From Planctomycetota bacterium (lineage in GTDB: Bacteria; Planctomycetota; UBA1135; GCA-002686595): a stretch of DNA of 39,555 bases. Position numbers and translations under genes: made by a program. The notes under the pieces were generated by a model. That model ran no database searches. It saw only the letters and a program-made list of their open reading frames with translations, and was not told the DNA's origin. Within the stretch, counting starts at the first letter, position 1. Each line of letters opens with the position of its first letter. The stretch spans positions 1 to 39,555 of the forward strand of contig VGZE01000015.1 of the NCBI GenBank assembly GCA_016872755.1, read 5' to 3'. Positions 1-8,282 of the stretch are shown here, in pieces.

Positions 1-2
1 AG

Positions 3-485
3 GATCCGGGCTACGGCACGCAGTCGCAGAAGAAGGTCTGGGTGATGCGCGAGTTCCAGAACTCCGAAGCCAACCGGCTCGGCATGCCGCTGCCCAAGGG
101 CCGGCTGCGCTTCTATCAGCGCGACGACGACGCGCAGCTCGAATTCCTCGGCGAGAACGAGATCGACCACACGCCGAAGGACGAGCTCGTGCGCGTGTAC
201 GTCGGCAACTCGTTCGACCTCGTCGGCGAGCGCTCGCGGACCGACTTCAAGATCGATTCACGAGGTCGGTGGATGGACGAGACCTTCGAGGTGACCCTGC
301 GCAACCACAAGCGCGAGCCGGCGACGGTGCGCGTGGTCGAGCACCTGTACCGCTGGACGAACTGGCAGATCGTGAAACCCACCCAGGAGTGGAAGAAAAA
401 GGACGCGCAGACGATCGAGTTCGATGTCGCCGTGCCGGCCGACGGCGAAGTGAAGGTCGCCTACACCGTCCACTACTCTTGGTGA
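3..485 (+). CDS. DUF4139 domain-containing protein, 3' part (truncated by the window edge)
   Basis: The reading frame is open from the first complete codon at position 3 to the stop at 483-485, so the real start lies outside the window. About 160 C-terminal residues are present. They are beta-rich and contain the features I associate with the C-terminal half of DUF4139 proteins: a stretch near LEFLGENEIDHTPKDE, then VRVYVGNSFDLVGERSRTDF, a later EVTLRNHK segment, VRVVEHLYRW and a final VAYTVHYSW. The biochemical role of DUF4139 is not established; such proteins are often exported or surface-associated. An internal GTG-ATG at 42-47 could be mistaken for a start, but codon use and similarity continue upstream of it. 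The family call is from memory of its conserved sequence, without a search. Confidence 0.72.
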   Translation, partial: DPGYGTQSQKKVWVMREFQNSEANRLGMPLPKGRLRFYQRDDDAQLEFLGENEIDHTPKDELVRVYVGNSFDLVGERSRTDFKIDSRGRWMDETFEVTLRNHKREPATVRVVEHLYRWTNWQIVKPTQEWKKKDAQTIEFDVAVPADGEVKVAYTVHYSW

Positions 486-592
486 GCCGCCGGCACCGCG
501 CGCCCGGTTGACACCGCGGTTCCGCGCGGCCAGTCGCGGGCTCGGCAACGCGGGCCCTGGCAACGCCGGCGCGCGGCGGCTACGGTTCTGGA

Positions 593-2107
593 ATGGCAGC
601 ACGGCAGCGCCTGTTCGATTCGTGGTTCGTCCCTGCGTCGCTGCGCGTCTTCTTCGAGCGCGGCATCTGGAGCGAAGGCGCGCGCAAGGCGCGCGGCCCG
701 CGCGGCTGGGCGTTGGCGAGCCTGCGCGCCGGCTACCTGGCCCTGCGCGGCTTCGTGGCCGACCAGTGCAATCTGCGCGCCGCGGCGCTGACCTACATCA
801 CGGTGCTGTCGCTGGTGCCGCTGCTCGCCTTCGCCTTCTCCCTCGCCAAGGGGCTGGGGGCCTACGATTCCCTGCAGAGCGAGGTGATCCGCCCGTTCCT
901 CGATCGCGCGGTCGGCGTGCTGCCCGCGGGCGCGAGCGAAGTGCGCGGGCTGCCGCTGGAGTTCCTTCCGCCGTCCGAGGAAGCGGTCGCCGTCAACCCG
1001 ACGCAGGTTCAGCTGCGGCTGGCCATCGAGAAGGTGCTGGAGTTCGTGTCGAAGACCGACGTGGGCAGCCTGGGCGGCATCGGGCTCCTGTTGCTGGTCT
1101 GGACCGTGATCCAACTGCTCGCCAGCATCGAGCGCACGATCAACGCGATTTACGGGATCCGACGCGATCGCGCGCTGCTGCGCAAGATCCCCGATTACCT
1201 CGCGATCGTGCTGCTCGCTCCGCTGCTGGTCATCGGTGCGACCGGAGTGACCGCGGCGGCCGAGACGCAGGCCGTCGTCGAATGGGCGGATCGCACCTTG
1301 CACCTGGGTCCGCTGCTCGACGTGCTCGTGCCGTTGGTGCCGCTGCTGTCGATCTGGGCGGCGTTCACCTTCGTGTACCTGACCATGCCGAACACCACCA
1401 ATCGCCTGGTGCCGGCCTTGCTGGGGGGGATCGTCGGTGGCACGGCCTGGCAGCTCTCGCAGGTGCTGCACGTGAAGTTCCAGGTGGGTCTTGCGAAGTA
1501 CAACGCGCTCTACTCGAGCTTCGCCGCGATCCCTATCTTCCTGATCTGGGTCTATGTGTGCTGGGTCACGGTGCTGTTCGGCGCCGAACTCGCTTCCGCG
1601 ATGCAGCGGGGCGCGACGCGCGCGCGCAGCGCCGACGGCGGTGCCGCGAATCAGGCCTCGCGCGAGGACCAGGGCCTGCTGGCGATGCTCGAGTTGTCGG
1701 CCGCCTTCGCCGCGAACGAGGCCCCGCGCCCGTTGCGGGAGCTCGCCGAGCGCTGCGGCATCGACGAGGGGCCGTTGTGGGGCCTGCTTTCCGATCTGCG
1801 CCGCGCCGGACTCGTCGCCGAAGTCCAAGGCACGCCCGAGGCCGCCTGGTTGGTCGCGCGCGCGCCCGAGCGAATCGTCGTGACCGATGTGCTCGCGGCC
1901 TTGCGCGGCCGTCCCGACGACTCCTGGCGCGAACCCGGCGGTCGCGCCGACCGAGCGCGCGCCGCGCTGCTCGGGCTGGCGCGGGCCGAGCGCGAGTCGC
2001 TCGAGAATCGGACGCTGCGCGAGCTCGCCGAGGAGCGGCGCGCGGGTGAGGCGCGCTCCGCGGAGGTCCGTGGCGGCGCGCCCGGCATCGAGGGTTTGCC
2101 CGCCTAG
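593..2107 (+). CDS. YihY/BrkB-family inner-membrane protein with C-terminal winged-helix-like extension
   Basis: A 504-residue polytopic membrane protein. Residues about 40-340 match the YihY/virulence factor BrkB family (once misnamed RNase BN). They include the N-terminal LRAAALTYITVLSLVPLLAF segment, a central conserved stretch near ASIERTINAIYGI, and a last helix near FLIWVYVCWVTVLFGAELA. Six hydrophobic segments are visible, roughly at 62-85, 162-180, 202-222, 243-268, 272-292 and 306-334. After the last helix there is a 165-residue soluble tail. Residues about 360-425 of it look like an Rrf2-like winged helix (RPLRELAERCGI, then LLSDLRRAGLV). Typical short members are about 290 residues, so the tail is an added domain. 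The molecular function of the family is unsettled. The ATG at 593 was chosen because it precedes the family N-terminus; the frame is open further upstream. Confidence 0.85.
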   Translation: MAARQRLFDSWFVPASLRVFFERGIWSEGARKARGPRGWALASLRAGYLALRGFVADQCNLRAAALTYITVLSLVPLLAFAFSLAKGLGAYDSLQSEVIRPFLDRAVGVLPAGASEVRGLPLEFLPPSEEAVAVNPTQVQLRLAIEKVLEFVSKTDVGSLGGIGLLLLVWTVIQLLASIERTINAIYGIRRDRALLRKIPDYLAIVLLAPLLVIGATGVTAAAETQAVVEWADRTLHLGPLLDVLVPLVPLLSIWAAFTFVYLTMPNTTNRLVPALLGGIVGGTAWQLSQVLHVKFQVGLAKYNALYSSFAAIPIFLIWVYVCWVTVLFGAELASAMQRGATRARSADGGAANQASREDQGLLAMLELSAAFAANEAPRPLRELAERCGIDEGPLWGLLSDLRRAGLVAEVQGTPEAAWLVARAPERIVVTDVLAALRGRPDDSWREPGGRADRARAALLGLARAERESLENRTLRELAEERRAGEARSAEVRGGAPGIEGLPA

Positions 2108-2128
2108 CCGCCCGCGTTCAAGGGACGG

Positions 2129-4138
2129 CTAGCGCCGCTCGAAGGGGATCGAAGCCGGTTCGCTGCGCTCGGCCAGCGCGCCCGAGCTTCCACCGGCTGC
2201 CACGCGCACGACCGGGTCGACGTCGGCGCGCAGACGCTCGATCGCCGCCGCGACATCGGCATCGCCGTGGAACATCTTGCCGAGAGCGCGCAGCGCCTCG
2301 CGACGCACGGCCGGACTGCGGTGTTCGAGATTCGCCAGCAGTCCGGCGCGCGCCGCCGTCATTCCGAGCTCGCCCACGGCCCAGCAAGCCTGCGCGCGGA
2401 CATCGGAGATCGGATCCAGGAGCAGCGGCATCAATTTCGGCGCGAGCGCGCGGATGGTGGGCCGCGCATCCCTCGCCAGCGCGGCGGCGGCCTCGCGTCG
2501 CACGCGCTGGTCGGGATTCAAGAGAGCCTTGGGGAATCCCTCGGGCGTTCGCAGTTGGGACGGATCGAGCAGCGGCGCGCAGGACATCTCGTTGGGCGTC
2601 AGGCGATCGCCGCAATCGGTGGGATTGATCAGCACCTGGGCCGTTCGATCGAAGAGGAACGAGCGTTTGCCCCAGCTCACCGCCAGATTGGAGACCGTGA
2701 TCGGGACGACACGTTCCTGCAGCAGAACCAGGCCCTCGGAGTCCTCGATCTGCGGCAGATCATCGGCCGGGCCGTACACGCGCTCGTGCACCAGCGGCAG
2801 GCCCTGCTCATTGGCCAGGAACGAGAGGCCCAGGCCGCTCTTCGGGCCGAAATACAGCCAGTTCACGCGTTGCAGCTCCGCCCAGGTCGCTCCCGCGCTG
2901 GGCGATTCCTCGGCCAGCAGGGTCTCGATCAGGTTCTCGAAGCGTGAGCGCAGGTCGGTGTGCTCGGCGCCGGTCGCGGGACCGCTGTAGCCGCTCCATG
3001 CCGAGCGCGGATTCCCCTCGGCGTCCAGGAACACCGTGGTCGGGTACGCCGCGATCCGGTCGAACAGCGGGAAGAACTTCGCCGTCGTTTCCTTGTCGGC
3101 CTTGCCTGCCAGCAGCAGCGGGAACCGGATCCGGTGTCGCGCCGCGAATCCACGCACTTGGTTCAGGTCGCGCGCGACGTCGCCCGTGAGCTCGAAGGCA
3201 AGCCCCATGAACAGCACGCCGCGCTCGCGGTATTTCTGATCGAGCTCGACCAGCAGCTTCGCCTCGTCGTGACAGTTCGGGCACCAGGTGCCGAACAGGG
3301 TGACGATGCGGAGCTTGCCCGCGAAGGGAGGCTCCGCGAGAGAGTACAGCGCCCCGTCCAGGCCGATGGCGGAGAGCTGATCGAAGCGCGCCGTGGATTT
3401 CGGATGCAGAGCCGACTGCGGATCGGCGAGTTTCGCGTCGTCCTGCCGCCTGGCGCGCCACAGCTCGTGGTGACGGTCGCCCGACCAGAAGTCGCCGGCG
3501 AGACCGCCCTCCGTGCCCGTCCGCGCGTCGTAGAGGAACGCGTGCGCCCCGTCGAAACACGAGAGCCGGAGCCGGCCGTCGGCGTAGCTGCCCTCCAGGA
3601 AGCGGTGGTCGCCGGTCGCGGTCAGGAAGGTGCCGTGAACGACGCCCCCCGGTCGAGCCTCGAATACCGCGACCGCCGGTTCCGGACTCGAAACGAAGGT
3701 AGCGGCCCAGCGACCGGCGATCGCGGTCGCATCGTCGCCTGTCGGCGCGCCGAAGCGCGGCGCGTCGCCGAAGGTGGCGTGGAACGGCAGCACGCTCCAG
3801 TCATCGGGGCCGCGCAGCTTGCGCCATTCGCCGTCGAGGCGCCGTCCGTCGGCGGACACTGCCGCCGTGATCGTCGCATCGTAGTGACCGAAGCGCAGCG
3901 TCAGCCGGCCGGCCTCGAGCTTGGTGAGGGGCACGCCCAGGCGTTCGTCGCCATTGGCGATGATGGAAAGCAGGCGCCCTTCGGCTTCGCGCAGTTCGAG
4001 CTCGAACGGAAGCTCGCCGCCGGGGGAGTCGAGCCAGGCGCGCCAGGCGCCGAGAGCGGGCGGGGTCGGGGTCGCCGGGGCCTGGAGGTCCTGGACCAGG
4101 ATCGAGCACAGCGTGAAGCCGTAGGTGAGAAATGACAT
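2129..4138 (-). CDS. TlpA-like redoxin fused to C-terminal HEAT repeats, probably exported
   Basis: A 669-residue protein. The N-terminus has a short hydrophobic stretch (about residues 3-18) that may be a weak signal peptide. Residues about 30-230 form two beta-rich blocks resembling lipocalin-type folds, each containing a GEWRKL- or GDFWSGD-like edge. Residues about 250-410 are a thioredoxin-fold redoxin of TlpA type, with the active-site motif WCPNC at 285-289 and a cis-Pro region near AAYPTTVFLD. Residues about 545-650 contain HEAT-like helical repeats (VRREAAAALARDARP, VRAQACWAVGELG, VRREALRALGKM). TlpA-type redoxins reduce or transfer disulfides outside the cytoplasm; HEAT repeats usually bind proteins. 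The specific target is unknown. The gene is divergent from the peroxiredoxin at 4278, with 139 bases between them that may carry promoters for both, although none can be pinned down. Confidence 0.8.
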   Translation of the reverse strand: MSFLTYGFTLCSILVQDLQAPATPTPPALGAWRAWLDSPGGELPFELELREAEGRLLSIIANGDERLGVPLTKLEAGRLTLRFGHYDATITAAVSADGRRLDGEWRKLRGPDDWSVLPFHATFGDAPRFGAPTGDDATAIAGRWAATFVSSPEPAVAVFEARPGGVVHGTFLTATGDHRFLEGSYADGRLRLSCFDGAHAFLYDARTGTEGGLAGDFWSGDRHHELWRARRQDDAKLADPQSALHPKSTARFDQLSAIGLDGALYSLAEPPFAGKLRIVTLFGTWCPNCHDEAKLLVELDQKYRERGVLFMGLAFELTGDVARDLNQVRGFAARHRIRFPLLLAGKADKETTAKFFPLFDRIAAYPTTVFLDAEGNPRSAWSGYSGPATGAEHTDLRSRFENLIETLLAEESPSAGATWAELQRVNWLYFGPKSGLGLSFLANEQGLPLVHERVYGPADDLPQIEDSEGLVLLQERVVPITVSNLAVSWGKRSFLFDRTAQVLINPTDCGDRLTPNEMSCAPLLDPSQLRTPEGFPKALLNPDQRVRREAAAALARDARPTIRALAPKLMPLLLDPISDVRAQACWAVGELGMTAARAGLLANLEHRSPAVRREALRALGKMFHGDADVAAAIERLRADVDPVVRVAAGGSSGALAERSEPASIPFERR

Positions 4139-4277
4139 GGGCAGTCGGAGATCGTGACGCGGTGGCCGCTAGCGTAGCCTGTACGGGTGCTGGGCGAAGC
4201 GCGCGAGTGCGGATAGAGTCTCGCGCCGCGAGTCCCGCCCGCACCCGACCACCACGCCCCGTTCACCGAGGAAACCG

Positions 4278-4733
4278 ATGCCGATTGCAGTTGGAACTCC
4301 CGCTCCCGACTTCACCCTCAAGAACCAGGATGACGCGGAGTGGAAGCTCTCCGCCCAGCGCGGCAAGAACGTCGTGCTGATGTGGTACCCGCTCGATTGG
4401 AGTCCGACCTGCGAGAAGGAGCACTGCCGCATTTCCACCGAGCCGGTGCTGCCGGCCAAGGACGCGGTCGTCGTCGGTATCAGCCGCGACTCGATGTGGA
4501 GCCATCGCGCCTTCAAGGCCGCGCGCGCGATCAAGCACGACCTGCTCGCCGATCCGATGCTCGACGTGACGAAGCAGTTCGGGTTGGAGCACCCGAAGGT
4601 GCCGTTCATCAGCCAGCGCGCGACGGTGATCGTCGACAAGCAGGGGATCGTGCGCTTCGTGCAGGTGCAGGAGAAGACGCCCGAGGCGCGCGACTGGGCG
4701 GCGGTCGCGGAAGCGCTGGGCAGGTTGGCGTAG
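4278..4733 (+). CDS. Peroxiredoxin (AhpC/TSA superfamily, AhpE- or PrxQ/Bcp-like)
   Basis: A 151-residue cytoplasmic thiol peroxidase that reduces hydrogen peroxide and organic hydroperoxides. It shows the peroxiredoxin motif PxxxSxxC at residues 38-45 (PLDWSPTC), with Cys45 as the peroxidatic residue. A second cysteine at residue 50 sits five positions downstream, the spacing of the resolving cysteine in alpha-type PrxQ/Bcp enzymes. The opening GTPAPDFTLKNQDD and the later ATVIVDKQGIVRFVQV strand are typical of the fold. The N-terminus and C-terminal half also resemble AhpE, so the subgroup is undecided. The ATG at 4278 has a GAGGA-type ribosome site a few bases upstream. It is divergent from the TlpA-like redoxin gene, which suggests a local thiol-redox theme, but no redox operator is visible. 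Confidence 0.88.
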   Translation: MPIAVGTPAPDFTLKNQDDAEWKLSAQRGKNVVLMWYPLDWSPTCEKEHCRISTEPVLPAKDAVVVGISRDSMWSHRAFKAARAIKHDLLADPMLDVTKQFGLEHPKVPFISQRATVIVDKQGIVRFVQVQEKTPEARDWAAVAEALGRLA

Positions 4734-4745
4734 TTCCGCGCGGTA

Positions 4746-5918
4746 CTACTCGTGCCGCAGCGCCTCGGTCGGCCGCATGCGCGCCGCGCGCCAGGCCGGC
4801 CAGGCGCCGCCGACGATTCCGAGCAGTAGCGAGAACAGGAACGCGGTCACCAGCACCGTCGGCGTCGTCTTGAATGCGAAGGTGACGTCGGTGAACGTGT
4901 TGAAGTTCATCGCGCCGGTCTGGATGCCGTTCAGCGGCAGGCTCAGCGCGCAGCCGACGACGCCGCCGACGATTCCGACGAGCACGGATTCGAACAGGAA
5001 GCTCGAGAAGATCGCGCCGGCCGTGAAGCCGATCGACTTGAGCACGCCGATCTCGTGCGTGCGCGATGCGATCGCCGAGAGCATCGAGTTGATGCCGGTG
5101 AACACCGCGGCGACACCCATGATCGCGGCCAGCGCCATTCCGAGCTGAGTCAGGATGCGCGAGAGCCTCTCGGTCGCCCGCAAATTCGCGTCGAGTTCGC
5201 TGTAGACGTCGGCCGGCACCTGCTTGTCGCGCCGCTGGCGCTCCTGCAGCGCCGGCCAATCGACATCCGGCTTCAACTTCGCGATCACGCGGTTGTACGC
5301 GTCGCGCTTGAGCGCGACACGCAGGCGCTCGAGGTCGCCCCAGATCTCGCCGGCGAAGGGCCCGGAATCGTCGATCACCCCGACCACTCGGAACGGCGTG
5401 GTGTTCAGCATCAGCACGTCGCCGATGCGGCAATCGGCGATGCGGCCGACGAGCTTGCGTCCGACTACGACCTCGTCGTTGCCCCAGGCGAAATCGCGCC
5501 CCTCGATCGTGCGCAGCCGATCCGCGTTGATCGTGAAGCTCATCGGCTGCACGCCGCGGATCGGAACGAATACGACGCCGCCCGCGTCGACCTTCTCGCG
5601 CAGTATCGCCAGGAACATCTCGGCCGCCGCCAGCGGTTGCCCGGATGCGTCGAGTTCGATGTCCGGGCTGTTCTTGATCAGCACGTCGGCGTACTCGGGC
5701 TTGAAGATGCTCGAGCCCTCGTCCTGGGCGCCGGGGCGCCAGAAGACCGCGACATCGCGTCGCCCGCTCTCGGCGAAGATCGCCGTGAAGCCCTGCTCGA
5801 GCGAGATCACGCCCGCCAGCACCGCGACGGTGGCCGCGATCGAGAACACGGTCAGGAACGTGGACGCTCGGCGCACCCACAGCGAGCGCAGGTTGTAGGC
5901 GAGGGGAACGAGGGCCAT
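4746..5918 (-). CDS. ABC transporter permease, FtsX/MacB type (pair 2, type A; last gene of operon)
   Basis: A 390-residue permease with an N-terminal transmembrane helix (about 18-40), a large periplasmic domain (about 45-265) and three C-terminal helices forming an FtsX domain. The conserved stretch NSMLSAIASRTHEIGVLKSI lies in the first part of the FtsX domain, and the protein ends in WPAWRAARMRPTEALRHE, the usual cytoplasmic tail. It is clearly paralogous to the permease at 7111-8280: both begin MA(L/V)VP followed by YNLRSL and share GINSMLSAI. I place the start at the ATG ending at 5918, 8 bases after the stop of the preceding gene; the frame is open much further upstream but has no similarity there. 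It is co-transcribed with the adaptor and ATPase and is presumably an inner-membrane half-transporter. Confidence 0.87.
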   Translation of the reverse strand: MALVPLAYNLRSLWVRRASTFLTVFSIAATVAVLAGVISLEQGFTAIFAESGRRDVAVFWRPGAQDEGSSIFKPEYADVLIKNSPDIELDASGQPLAAAEMFLAILREKVDAGGVVFVPIRGVQPMSFTINADRLRTIEGRDFAWGNDEVVVGRKLVGRIADCRIGDVLMLNTTPFRVVGVIDDSGPFAGEIWGDLERLRVALKRDAYNRVIAKLKPDVDWPALQERQRRDKQVPADVYSELDANLRATERLSRILTQLGMALAAIMGVAAVFTGINSMLSAIASRTHEIGVLKSIGFTAGAIFSSFLFESVLVGIVGGVVGCALSLPLNGIQTGAMNFNTFTDVTFAFKTTPTVLVTAFLFSLLLGIVGGAWPAWRAARMRPTEALRHE

Positions 5919-5926
5919 CGCTGCGA

Positions 5927-7093
5927 CTACGCTCCCGCCCGGATCGCTTCCACCGCGCGCAGCCGGCTCGCGCGCCAGGCCGGCACGATGCCCGCGACCA
6001 GGCCGATCGCGATCGCGGCGGCGACCGCGCCCATGATCATGTCCGGCGTGATCTCGTAGCCCGGGAAGAGGTTCGCCGAGAGTTGGAAGGCAATTGCGGA
6101 CTCCGTTGCCAGGGCGGTGCCGACGCCGATCAGGCCGCCGGCCGCGGCGATCGCGAACGACTCGACCAGCATCAGCGCGAAGGCGGTGCCGTCGGTGAAC
6201 CCCAACGCCTTCATGATGCCGAGATCGCGCGTGCGCTCGCGCGCGGCCATCAGCATCGTGTTGAGCGCCGCCATCACGATCGCGAAGGAAACCGCGCCGC
6301 CGATCGCCGCCATCAGGGCCGGGATGTTGCCGACCATGGTCACGAACTGACGATTGAACTCGCTCTCCGGCTGCGTCTTCGTCTTGTAGGGGCCGTTCTC
6401 GTACAGCCGGTCGATGGCCTGGATCACGGCTTCCTGATCCGCCCCCTCGGCCGTGCGCGCGACGTAGAGCATGCACCCGGGCCAGTACATCGTCTCGCCG
6501 GCCTCGCCCGCCTGCTCCAGGTATGCGTAGTCGAAGAACATCGAGCGGTTGTCGACCGGCAGCCGCGCCTCGTACACGCCCGCGCAGTAGAACTGCCAAG
6601 CGCCGCCGTCGGCGCGCGGATAGGTGTTGCCGAGCAGCGGGATCGTGTCGCCCGGCTTCCACCCGTAGGTCTTCGCGAGCTCGATGCCGACGAGGCATGC
6701 GTCGCGTCGCACCAGGAACTCGTCCATCGATCCGGCGACGAGCTTCATCTCCGGATAGACGTCGAACAGCACGTCCTTGTCGACCGCCCACTGCGCGAAG
6801 AGGTCGGCGGAGGTCTGGTAGTAGGCGCCGAACCACTGCCACTTGATGAGCTTCTCCACGCCCTCGATCTGCGCGATCTTGGCCTGGTAGCTCGTCGGCA
6901 ATTGCACCCACAGGCTGACGTCGGAGCCGACCACGATGCGATTGCCGGCGGCGCCGCGCACGCCGGCCTCGAGGCTGTTGACGAGCGCACGCAGGGCCGT
7001 GATCAGGAACAGCGCGATGCCCAGCGAACCGATGGTCAGCGCGGAGCGCAGCCAATGCCGGCGCAGGTTGTGCCAGATCAGACCGAAGGGCAT
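5927..7093 (-). CDS. ABC transporter permease, FtsX/MacB type (pair 2, type B)
   Basis: A 388-residue permease that starts MPFGLIWHNLRRHWLRSALT. It has one N-terminal membrane helix, a periplasmic domain of about 210 residues and an FtsX core containing NTMLMAARERTRDLGIMKAL, ending near VPAWRASRLRAVEAIRAGA. It is a paralogue of the permease at 8283-9458: both share the LRRHWLR opening, the LYENGP-Q/EFNRQFV block before the FtsX core, and the RERTRD(F/L)GIMKA motif. The start is the ATG ending at 7093. It lies 17 bases after the stop of the preceding permease, within one operon. In MacB/LolCDE-type systems such permeases work as dimers coupled to one ATPase; here the type B protein probably pairs with the type A protein encoded next to it. 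Substrate unknown. Confidence 0.87.
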   Translation of the reverse strand: MPFGLIWHNLRRHWLRSALTIGSLGIALFLITALRALVNSLEAGVRGAAGNRIVVGSDVSLWVQLPTSYQAKIAQIEGVEKLIKWQWFGAYYQTSADLFAQWAVDKDVLFDVYPEMKLVAGSMDEFLVRRDACLVGIELAKTYGWKPGDTIPLLGNTYPRADGGAWQFYCAGVYEARLPVDNRSMFFDYAYLEQAGEAGETMYWPGCMLYVARTAEGADQEAVIQAIDRLYENGPYKTKTQPESEFNRQFVTMVGNIPALMAAIGGAVSFAIVMAALNTMLMAARERTRDLGIMKALGFTDGTAFALMLVESFAIAAAGGLIGVGTALATESAIAFQLSANLFPGYEITPDMIMGAVAAAIAIGLVAGIVPAWRASRLRAVEAIRAGA

Positions 7094-7110
7094 GGCGAAC
7101 GGCGGGGCCG

Positions 7111-8280
7111 CTAGGCGCGGCGCAGGGCCTCGGTCGGGCGCATGCGGCTTGCGCGCCAGGCCGGCCACAGACCGCCGAGCACGCCGAGCACCAGCGCGAA
7201 CACCACGGCGGGCACGAGCACGTCGGAAGTGATCCGGAAGGCGAAGGCGACCTCGGTGAAGGTCTGGAAGTTCGTCGTGCCCGTCCGCACGCCGTTCAGC
7301 GGCAGCGCCATCAGGCAGCCCACGACGCCGCCGAGCAGTCCGAGCAACACCGACTCGAGCAGGAAGGCCACGAAGATCGACCAGGGGCGGAAGCCGATCG
7401 AGAGCAGCACGCCGATTTCGCTGGTGCGCGCGGAGATCGCCGAGAGCATCGAATTGATGCCGGTGAACACCGCGGCGATGCCCATCACGAAGCCGAGGAA
7501 GCCGCCGAGCGTGATGAGGATCGCCGACAAGGCGATCGTCTGCGCGGTCAGGTATTGCCGCTCGGTCTGCACCTTCGCGGGCGAGACCTTGTCGTTCTCG
7601 AGCCTTTCGCGGAGCTCCGCGACGTCGGCGCCATCGACCAGCTTGGCGATCACCCGGCTGCAGCCGTCGCGCTGCAAAGCCTCGGTCATCCGGTCGAGAT
7701 CGCCCCACATCTCGGAGGTGAACGGCCCGTCGCTCTCGAAGTGCCCGACCACTCGGAACGGCGTCAGATTCAGCACGATCACGTCGCCGATCTGCGCGTG
7801 CGGGATGCGCATCGCGAGCGACTTGCCCACGATCACCTCGTCGGTGCCGGGCTTGAAGCGCGCGCCCTCGACGATGCGGAACTGCTCGCCGCGGATCGCG
7901 AAGGACAGATCCTGCACGCCGCGCACCGGGACGTTCGTTTCGCCGCCGTCGTTCTTGCGCAGGCGCACCGCGACGTACAACTCGCCGCTGGCGAGCGGCT
8001 GTCCCGCTTCGTCGCGCGCGATCTCGGGCGTGCTCTTCATCAGCGTTTCCGCGTGCTCGCGCGTGAAGCCGCTCTCGCCCTCCGAACTCGAGCCCGGGCG
8101 CAGGAAGATCGCGACGTCATCGCGGCCCGTTTCGCTGAACAGCCGCGCGAAGCCCTGCTGCAGCGCGAGCACACCGGCCAGCACGGCGACGGTCGCGCCG
8201 ATGCCGATCACCGTCAGCAGGGTCGACGAGCGGCGCACGAACAGGCTGCGCAGGTTGTATTCGAAGGGGACGACGGCCAC
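7111..8280 (-). CDS. ABC transporter permease, FtsX/MacB type (pair 1, type A)
   Basis: A 389-residue permease, paralogue of the one at 4746-5918. It opens with VAVVPFEYNLRSLFVRR, has an N-terminal helix (TLLTVIGIGATVAVLAGVLA), a periplasmic domain, and an FtsX core with GINSMLSAISARTSEIGVLL, ending LWPAWRASRMRPTEALRRA. The start appears to be GTG at 8278-8280, only two bases after the stop of the upstream permease, which implies translational coupling. No ATG fits better in this frame, and the open frame continuing upstream has no similarity to the family. The periplasmic domain keeps the VP(V/I)RGVQ, DEV(I/V)VG and FRVVG blocks shared with its paralogue. Function: membrane half of an efflux or lipoprotein-handling ABC system of the MacB/LolCDE superfamily. 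Confidence 0.86.
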   Translation of the reverse strand: MAVVPFEYNLRSLFVRRSSTLLTVIGIGATVAVLAGVLALQQGFARLFSETGRDDVAIFLRPGSSSEGESGFTREHAETLMKSTPEIARDEAGQPLASGELYVAVRLRKNDGGETNVPVRGVQDLSFAIRGEQFRIVEGARFKPGTDEVIVGKSLAMRIPHAQIGDVIVLNLTPFRVVGHFESDGPFTSEMWGDLDRMTEALQRDGCSRVIAKLVDGADVAELRERLENDKVSPAKVQTERQYLTAQTIALSAILITLGGFLGFVMGIAAVFTGINSMLSAISARTSEIGVLLSIGFRPWSIFVAFLLESVLLGLLGGVVGCLMALPLNGVRTGTTNFQTFTEVAFAFRITSDVLVPAVVFALVLGVLGGLWPAWRASRMRPTEALRRA

Positions 8281-8282
8281 GG

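Noticed and set aside
473-1828. Long open frame of 451 codons on the minus strand opposite the YihY/BrkB gene
   Set aside because: Composition is Arg/Gln/His-rich low-complexity typical of antisense frames in GC-rich DNA; the plus-strand protein has clear family motifs.
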